Assembly: GCA_963693285.1 (NCBI GenBank)
Contig: OY848919.1
Location: 11,093,461-11,157,460, forward strand
Length of the DNA stretch: 64,000 nt
Direction of reading: 5' to 3'
DNA from: Xestospongia muta
Taxonomy: Eukaryota > Porifera > Demospongiae > Haplosclerida > Petrosiidae
Shown piece after piece: positions 58,415 through 64,000 of the stretch (position 1 is its first letter; each line of letters starts with the position of its first letter). The position numbers were made by a program, and so were the translations under genes. The notes under the pieces were generated by a model, which had not been told where the DNA came from, did not search any database, and was given only the letters and a program-made list of their open reading frames with translations.

Positions 58415-59068
58415 ATGGCTACTACTGTTATGGTGTTTAATACTGAGAAGGATAATAGACTTGAGTTTCTCTATAGGAATTACGGATTCATTTATGATGA
58501 TTGTCAAGAAATTAGAAGAATGGTTAGTGATATGGAAAGTGGTGTTGCTGGTAGTATTAGCGGACTAGAAGTGAATGTGGAGGAGGTTTGGAAATGTGTT
58601 ATGAAGCAGGCTGAGAGTGTTAAATGGTTGATAAAGCGTGTTAAGGAAAACGAAAAACAATTGGAGCAGTATGATTTTGAGATAGTTAATATAGCACAAG
58701 ATTTGATCCAGTTAAAGGAGGAGTCAGAAGGTGTTGGAATTGATTGTGAAAAACCGACACTAAGAGTATATGAAACTTATTCAAGATTTTTAAAGAGGTC
58801 TATAGTTCAGTTGGAAAAAAGGGTTGATGAGTTAGAGAACAATGTAGCAGTTGAATTGAGGAGAATAGATAATGAAGTGAAAAGAAATAATGAGTATGTG
58901 GTGAATTTGATAAATATAAGAAAAAGAAGTGAAGAAAGATTAGAAAAAATATTGGATGTACATAGAGAAAACAATAGATTGACTAGAAAAAATACTTATA
59001 CGATTTCTTTCTTATTGTATGTGATTGTAGGGTTGCTTATAAGTATTTTTTATTGGATGTTGGGTTGA
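58415..59068 (+). CDS. Tail-anchored coiled-coil protein, unknown family
   Basis: 217 residues, intronless, ATG at 58415. Most of residues 40-190 are heptad-like and charged, predicted long helices (VEEVWKCVMKQAESVKWL, QLEKRVDELENNVAVEL). A C-terminal hydrophobic segment at about 196-215 (TISFLLYVIVGLLISIFYW) follows, with two residues after it, so it looks tail-anchored. The coding strand is strongly poor in C. It pairs with the preceding small membrane protein; both could be membrane or virion-like components of a mobile or viral element, but no diagnostic gene supports that. Confidence 0.65.
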   Translation: MATTVMVFNTEKDNRLEFLYRNYGFIYDDCQEIRRMVSDMESGVAGSISGLEVNVEEVWKCVMKQAESVKWLIKRVKENEKQLEQYDFEIVNIAQDLIQLKEESEGVGIDCEKPTLRVYETYSRFLKRSIVQLEKRVDELENNVAVELRRIDNEVKRNNEYVVNLINIRKRSEERLEKILDVHRENNRLTRKNTYTISFLLYVIVGLLISIFYWMLG

Positions 59069-59156
59069 GTTTGTTAATTGGTATAGATTAATTTTTCATG
59101 TTTGTGTGTAATATTTAAGAGATTGCAATAAATAGTATTGTTGAAATATAAATCTT

Positions 59157-59795
59157 ATGGCAACTTTTGCTCGAGTCATCACTATTGCTCCTGCTGCTGT
59201 CAGGAATGAAGAGAAGCACCCCCAAGTCGATCTGTAGGAGTGTATTGAAGCTAAGGTGAACGGTACACTAAGGACTCGGATGCGGCCTCAACCAGGATAT
59301 ACAAGATGGAGTTGCAGCACATTGTCCTTAAAGAGTTCTAGCCAAAGTCAGGCAAAAGTGTTTTCCTAGCTGTAACTATGCTCCTAATGCTTATTGTATG
59401 ACTCTGTGCTCAATTCTCTTCAAAGATTGTACGGAGAATTATTCCCTGAGATGCTGATTGATGTGTTGGTGGATTTTTGCACTGGTGAGGGAGGACATTT
59501 TTTGAGATCTGGTCACAGGACAGTCATGCTCTATGGGTTGGATACCAACAGGTTGGTGATGGAGTATTATGAGCATAAAGAGTTTATCGATTAGATTTGG
59601 CAGTTGTCGTATGAGTTGGACAATGAAGGATTGGTGAGGACGAAGTCTTGCCTATCGAAATTGGCCTGCCCTCCTTACAAAGAGTGCCAGTTCAAGGAAT
59701 CTTATCCCTGTTGCAAGTGTATCAATTATGGTCATGATTCTGCAAAGCCTTACCTTCATGGACATCATGTAGTCAGTTTAGAATTTGGACCTTAA
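59157..59795 (+). pseudogene. Broken gene of unidentified element (1)
   Basis: It opens with ATG and MATFARVITIAPAAVRNE, then TAG at 59235. Protein-like sequence resumes at about 59394 (SLQRLYGELFPEMLIDVL), has a TAG near 59593, and continues to CCKCINYGHD and a stop at 59795. There is at least one frame change between the first and second parts. No family recognised. Stops and a frame change in otherwise protein-like sequence indicate decay. Confidence 0.5.
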
Positions 59796-60128
59796 GAAAT
59801 ATGGCCATGTATGTTTGATTGTTTAAAAGATTAATATAATTGAAAATATCATATCATAATTACAATGATCAGTTTTGGTTTTGTCTCACTGCATCAGCAA
59901 CTTCGGTGATTATAATCTCTCCTTGTGCATTGCGACTACCTGTACTACCATCATCAACATTCATACCACCGAGAAGGTCTGTCTTGTTGGCCTGCCTGGT
60001 TCACTAAATTGGTTAGATCTTCAGTGGTGGGCATGCTTTAGAGAGTGGGTTCATGGTATTCCAGCATGCTAGTGTATATTGTGACGGTTTGAGGTGTGGT
60101 AGCGTGGCCTGGGGTCCAGTCTCCTGGC

Positions 60129-61480
60129 TCAGAACCTAAGTCCAGTGCTTGGTAGGTAATGTAACTGGAAGAGTTGGTATAGTATTGATGGTGGGAGTTT
60201 TGTAGATGTTGTTGGGGAGGTGGTACTGAATGAGTTTGAGGTGGTGAAGGTTGTTGATTTGTTGTTGTGAGAGGGGGTGATGGTGAGGGTTGTCCGTTTA
60301 TTGTGGTGGGGGAGGTAATGAAGCAGGAGGTGGTGGCAGGCCTCTAACTCCAGATGGGGGGGGAGTTGAGGAATGGGATTGCTGTCCATGTCCACGGTAG
60401 ATAGTGGACTCAGTTGATTGCCCCTCATGTTGACAGCTAGTGTGGAATCGTTGGCCACAGCTGGCACGTGAGCTTCTTCTCTTTCCAGGGCACCTGCTTT
60501 TTGTTTGGCTTTCTTGGCTTGGATGGGTTGTCTTGTTTGGCTTTCTTGGCTTGGAGGTTGCCATGCTAGTGCCACGTCATCGTCATTGGGAGGCCTCTTT
60601 TGGTTGTTCACGGTTGTGGTGGTTGTCGTTGTTGTTGGTGGGGTCAGAGTTTTGGTTGTTGTGCCTGAGCTTCTTTGCCGTGTGATGTTTGGATTTTCTT
60701 GGTAGTGATAGGTGGATCCCAGGGCTGCAAAACCCATCACTGCAGCCTTTCTTTCGCCTTGGGTGGCTGAATCGGTTGCTTGGCTGTTGATGTCTTTGGG
60801 AAGCATCCCTGCTCTGGCTGCTGCATAGATTGTTTGAGAAGGTTGTTATAGTCGATGTCATATAAAGGGCCTCCGGATTGACCACTAGAGCTCCAATGGC
60901 AAATCCTCAAAGATTGTGCTGTCTGTCTACAGCTAGCAGCAGCAAATTGAATGGCCAAAATTGAGCTCTGCTCTTCAGATTCTCTAATTGGAAGACAATT
61001 GTAGACCAGTCAATTGTCATTGGCCTCTGAGATAATCGTGTCAGGATGCATCATCATGGATGAATTGGTTCTGTTGCATCACAGAAGCGAATTGGTTGTT
61101 TTCGCCTTGGGCCAACAGTCATAATATCGTTGTTTGTTGGCTTGCTTGTTCGTGAAACTGAAGTACTGTTCAGTTTGGTAGTTTTGTTGGGCCAGTTGGT
61201 TGTTCACCATCACCTGTTGCAGTTGCTTGAATACCCATGGTGTATTGGGTTTGACCACCATATATCAATGCTGCAGAGGCTAGTCAGCCCGTGTTCATCG
61301 TTCATATGCCTTGGATTGATGCCCCTATTATGTTACCCAACAACTTGTAGCAGCTGGCACCCAAGGTGACTCAGGCCATTTCACAGTATCCTTGAATGGT
61401 GGCACCAACTTGGGTCCAAGCGATATCTCTGTTGGCTTGGGTGGTCATGTAGATGTTGGCCACACCGTTAGATCAAAATT
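60129..61480 (-). pseudogene. Broken gene of unidentified element (2), T/P/Q-rich
   Basis: On the minus strand a protein-like frame runs from about 61460 to 60950 with eight in-frame TGA and one TAG but no visible indel in that stretch. After a frame change it continues to about 60740, and after another as an open frame of 225 codons (60806-60129) rich in Thr, Pro, Gln and Ser, with a run of Thr. The first part has small-residue segments such as YKLLGNIIGASIQGI. No family recognised. Convergent or divergent with its neighbours, as in compact viral or transposon genomes. Confidence 0.45.
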
Positions 61481-61799
61481 CCCCATTTTTATTGGGCTTG
61501 CAGTTTAATTATTTCAATAACACTAATAATATATGCAGGTTGGTTTGTTAGGGTAATTAGTATATAACTGCATGGATTGGTAGAGATTGTTTATTATATT
61601 AACCGATTATGCATTAAAGGTCATTATTGATACATGTATGTAATGTTATATATTATATTATATGTTATATATATGTTAGGAAGTTATATTGCTAGAAGAG
61701 AGGGAAGAAGATGCAGCAACCTTGAATAGTCAGTACAGAAGAAGTAGCACAGGGGCAAAGCGCAAGTTGACATCGTGGACAAGGGGATTACCTAAAGCT

Positions 61800-64000
61800 A
61801 AAGGTCATTTTATGCTCAGCAAATTGAAAAGAATGAGACTAAAGATTTGGCAGCTGTGAGAAGGCAGAAGGTGGTGCAAGGGCAGGAAATTCTCAAGCGG
61901 AGGAATCTGATCGAAGAGGAGATGCAATATGTGATAGGTCAAAGTGGTGCTGTGGGAAGTGTTGGCAGTCAATACGGTGGGCAACGAGATGGCTGCACAC
62001 CTGGAGGTAGATTATTGGGACCAGATGGGGAACTAATAACATCTAACATGAATACCGAGCCAACAACACTTTTCTCGATCTATCAAATGGATAAGGAAAC
62101 CTTTGATAAAGCATTATTGGGTCAATTGAATGAACAACAAACGACACAACAAACAGAAACTTTGGGTGCGTCGTTGGAAAGGATAGAGCTGAAAAATCAA
62201 GCCAGTAGGGGTGGACCAGGAGTCGGAATCACACCCTTGCAAAGAGAAACTTTGTTACAGTTAGTAGAGGCACTGGTTTTGGATTTTTTCTAGCAAGGAC
62301 TTGAAATCTATGAGGTTGAAAAGGCAACCTTCGTCTACTGTGAGGGAAGAGTATCAAACTGGAGTGGAGACTCCTTTTGGACATATGTCTAACAAGGATA
62401 TACAAAATATGCACATGATTGATGTGAATTGGCCTCAGAGAGGCCCCGAAACAGCCAGCACTCCTCCTAGCATACAACAGGACAAAGTGCTTAAAAATCT
62501 GGAACAACAGGCCCAACAACATAATCCAGAAGTAATAAATCCAGGCAGAACTTACAGCAGATCTGTGTCTCCAGTCACCTAGACAGGTTCTGGAGCTCAA
62601 GCGTCTAGTAGTGGTATGTCTTTTGTTCAGCGGTAAAGTTGGGTTGGTCGGGTCCTAATATAGCCACGCCTTACAAAATACAAACAAAACAGGCAAGAGC
62701 TTTAAACAATTTCACCATGATGTGTAAGGAGTGGATAGAACAGCAAAGTGTACCATTGACTACGGTGGTCAATGAAACACCACTCACTATTCAACCTGTC
62801 ATGAAGTGACTACAACCTTCATCGAGAAACCAACACTGTCAGTTCAAGAACCGGCTCCCCCAACAACAGTTCAAAAACCGTCACCACCACCAACGGATCA
62901 AGAATTACCACCACTATCTCCATCACCACCATCATTACCACCTGAAGAATTGGTCATAGAAGACGAATATGATATAGTGACAGAAACTGATAGAATGTAT
63001 GCTCAGGCCCAAATTGATGCTGCCAATCACGTTCAAGGCTCTAAATACTCTTACAGGACAGTGACACCAGAATCCCAGGAATTGAGAGAACAAGGGGCAG
63101 ATTTGAGATTCTCTTAAGCCTTCCAGTTCGTCGACGAGGACCAGTTTGTGCAAGTGGAACCGAGAGATGTGCCCGTATCTAGCCCCAGAGGGGCAGCAGC
63201 ACCTAACACTGTGTTACATTACCACCACCTTTCAGCCTGAATTGGCTCTGTTAAGAGGGGGCAGATACAGCAGTACTGAAGAAGATATCCAGGCTATTGT
63301 GGGGCCTAGAGGTGGCTCGCCTTTGAATCAACCATCTAGTCTTACCTTTGAGGAGGAAGTTGCACAACAAGAACAATTGAGGAACGAAACCTTGCACCAA
63401 AAACAGGCACGTCCACAGCCCACAATACCACCACCTATCAAACTCGCACTGTCTTCCTTCAGTGGTCCTGGAGGCCAGTTGACTTCGGAACTTACCTTCG
63501 AGTAGGAGGATGCACAACAGGAACAGTTGAACTAACAAGATTCGGTGAACAGCGCTAAGGATCCCATTCGGTAGGAATCTATCGAGGATGCCAGGAAAGA
63601 ATTCAGGAGACTCAATGAGAGAGCTGGAAATTTTGCAATCCCTAGATGCAGACCTAGGTCCACTACACCAAGGAGATCAACAACTCCTGTGGAGAGTCTA
63701 GTGAATGAAGGAAGAAGACCTAGGTCTGCCACGCTGAGGAGATCTGTCACTCCTGTGGAACAATTGGTGAATGAGGCCACCAATGCTAGGCCTCTGTCCA
63801 CTTTGAGGCAGACTCTAGTACCACAACAGCAATGGGAACCTAGAACTCAATACAGTAGAATCAATAGTCGTGGGGTTAGCAGTGATTTCACATCTAACCT
63901 TAGCAGAGGTAGATTTAGAGGCACTGTGGGGAGAGCTTTTGTTGACATGTTCAGTAGCACGAGTGGAGGTGGTCCACTACTGCAATTTAGAGCAGGGGTT
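61800..64000 (+). pseudogene. Broken gene(s) of unidentified element (3), Q/P/R-rich
   Basis: Protein-like frames follow each other with shifts and stops: 61847-62293 (QKVVQGQEILKRRNLIEEEM), 62301-62582, 62806-63114 (proline-rich) and 63146-63505, then on to the window end through three stops near 63504, 63534 and 63573. The last stops sit where Gln codons would be common (TAG, TAA, TAG in a Q-rich context). The terminal 400 bp encode two copies of an R/S/T-P motif (TTPVESLVNEGRRPRS and VTPVEQLVNE). The sequence is more GC-rich than the rest of the window. No family recognised, and it continues beyond the window. Confidence 0.45.

Noticed and set aside
60440..60705. Plus-strand hydrophobic frames opposite the T/P-rich frame
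   Set aside because: Low-complexity G/T-rich antisense of Thr/Pro codons; not independent genes.
60950..61460. Mitochondrial insertion suggested by TGA-rich frame (TGA is Trp in sponge mitochondria)
   Set aside because: The encoded sequence is hydrophilic and Q/N-rich, resembles no mitochondrial protein, and nearby frames are broken by TAG/TAA instead.

Overview
The window looks like nuclear DNA of an early-branching metazoan. I favour a demosponge of the Amphimedon type, as an inference from the AT-rich sequence, very short introns (about 45-60 bp) and gene content. The genes are eukaryotic and spliced: ankyrin/Roc-COR/CARD proteins, a ZNFX1-like helicase, a SAM-histidine phosphatase and a WASHC2 fragment. 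There is no operon structure, and I saw no rRNA or CRISPR array.

Most of the window is copies of one segmental unit: a leftward SAM-histidine phosphatase gene and a rightward ankyrin-Roc-COR-CARD gene placed head to head over a short bidirectional promoter module, then a repetitive 3' flank. Best-preserved copy: phosphatase 13104-16086 (minus), promoter about 16505-16717, ankyrin gene 19042-29093 (plus), 3' flank 29094-31500. A second ankyrin paralogue lies at 45124-52521. Promoter modules recur at about 1045, 16505, 37662 and 55962. Partial SAM exons lie at 8622-8817 and 31548-37567. A remnant of the ankyrin 3' exon lies at 5578-5669. Positions 1-3060 and 54904-57990 are nearly identical.

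Region by region: 1-3060 promoter module copy; 3514-4471 decayed WASHC2/FAM21 fragment; 5578-8560 remnant of ankyrin 3' end and flank; 8622-12922 SAM fragment fused to an N-terminally truncated ZNFX1-like gene with a tandem out-of-frame duplication; 13104-16086 SAM-phosphatase with a one-base frameshift; 19042-29093 ankyrin gene 1; 31817-37465 a complete terminal-inverted-repeat element; 37.6-45.1 kb probable 5' UTR intron of ankyrin gene 2, holding a dead hAT transposase and a dead Penelope-like element; 45124-52521 ankyrin gene 2 with duplicated CARD exons; 52.5-58.0 kb flank and promoter module; 58.04-64 kb an unidentified compact, intron-poor element, intact at its left and broken by stops further right, running off the window.

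The strongest candidate for an undescribed system is the 5.65 kb element at 31817-37465. It has 270 bp inverted repeats and a 9 bp target duplication, and it carries two convergent spliced genes. One encodes a ZAD-like zinc finger plus DUF6589-like protein (candidate transposase), the other a short RecQ-family helicase. Second is the pair of very large ankyrin-Roc-COR-CARD proteins, whose architecture resembles intracellular receptors. Third is the unidentified element at the right edge.
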